Part shown: piece after piece, positions 5,869 to 6,016 of the stretch
Layout of the letters: each line of letters opens with the position of its first letter
Position numbering within the stretch: position 1 is the stretch's first letter
Assembly (NCBI GenBank): GCA_958445555.1
Contig: CAUCSW010000045.1
Span: forward strand, 1-6,016
Source: an uncultured Clostridia bacterium
GTDB lineage: Bacteria > Bacillota > Clostridia > Oscillospirales > Acutalibacteraceae
Length of the DNA stretch: 6,016 nucleotides
Direction of reading: 5' to 3'
Position numbers and translations under genes: made by a program
Notes under the pieces: model-generated
The model's input: the letters and a program-made list of their open reading frames with translations, nothing else
Database searches by the model: none
Told to the model about the DNA's origin: nothing

Positions 5869-5897
5869 ATACTATCACCTACATATGTAAAAATCAA
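5869..5897 (-). promoter_or_regulatory. Candidate promoter of nrdG
   Basis: On the minus strand TTGATT (5897-5892) and TAGTAT (5874-5869) are 17 bases apart, each with 4 of 6 consensus matches. The region is AT-rich. A TATTAT at 5866-5871 is an alternative -10 but gives a 20-base spacer. The support is mainly its position just upstream of the NrdR box. Confidence 0.4.
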
Positions 5898-5911
5898 TAG
5901 CTAAAATCGGA

Positions 5912-6016
5912 TTATTTTAAATTTTTAATTGCAGTTGTTATCCGCCCGCCCGCCGTGGGTAAAGTGAGTGATTGCCCCCGCTTATCCCGCAATATAAAGA
6001 CGAGCACAGCCGCAAA
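5912..6016 (-). CDS. Possible 3' end of an unrecognised leftward gene, cut by the window edge
   Basis: One minus-strand frame is open for 34 codons from the right edge to a TAA at 5912-5914. It begins with a hydrophobic run (FAAVLVFIL), then RDKRGQ, and ends TTAIKNLK. It resembles a membrane segment with a short basic tail, but the length proves little. It would leave a 93-base gap before nrdG, close to the 97-base nrdG-nrdD gap. I do not recognise it, and a neighbouring frame is also open for 26 codons. The rest of the stretch up to nrdG holds only the promoter and NrdR box listed. Confidence 0.25.
   Translation of the reverse strand, partial: FAAVLVFILRDKRGQSLTLPTAGGRITTAIKNLK

Noticed and set aside
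5819..5878. A longer nrdG starting at GTG 5878
   Set aside because: The extra 20 residues do not resemble NrdG, they would cover the NrdR box and likely transcription start, and ATG 5818 has its own ribosome-binding site.
5880..5889. Palindrome TACATATGTA as the second nrdG NrdR box
   Set aside because: Its centre is out of phase with the NrdR consensus, and no 16-base alignment here scores above 7 matches.

Overview
The window reads as a chromosomal housekeeping segment from an anaerobic Firmicute. Protein wording, gene order and moderate base composition suggest Clostridia, probably a Ruminococcus/Oscillospirales-type gut organism; this is inference without a database search. One gene, cut by the left edge, runs rightward. 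Everything else runs leftward.

Left part (1-1637): the 3' portion of a Na+/phosphate cotransporter with a C-terminal PhoU-like domain converges on trxB. The 150-base gap between them holds two hairpins. One (1548-1575) is an intrinsic terminator for the leftward trxB transcript. The other (1582-1622) is a plausible terminator for the rightward transporter gene.

Middle and right part (1638-5911, minus strand): this is a class III (anaerobic) ribonucleotide reductase locus in the order nrdG - nrdD - trxB. NrdG is the radical-SAM activase that would install the glycyl radical on NrdD. NrdD has an ATP-cone, both active-site cysteine regions, a zinc site and a glycyl-radical motif, followed by a fused thioredoxin/glutaredoxin-like domain (CPNC). 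The downstream trxB (CAVC) is the obvious electron source for that fused domain. Together the genes outline a redoxin-driven, rather than formate-driven, anaerobic dNTP supply. Both nrdG and nrdD have NrdR-box-like operators. nrdD also has a perfect-consensus sigma-A promoter (TTGACA, 17 bases, TATAAT).

Two points stand out. First, nrdD is not a single open frame. At 3645-3648 the reading frame jumps, and about 19 conserved residues (the usual TKRY...NHFSTIG block) are missing, consistent with an out-of-frame deletion of about 59 bases or a sequence/assembly error. Second, the 162-base nrdD-trxB gap is filled by two strong hairpins, one of which pairs better as minus-strand RNA than as plus-strand RNA.

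The right edge (5912-6016) may hold the last 34 codons of a further leftward gene that I do not recognise. I found no CRISPR array, tRNA, rRNA, insertion sequence or obvious new defence system.
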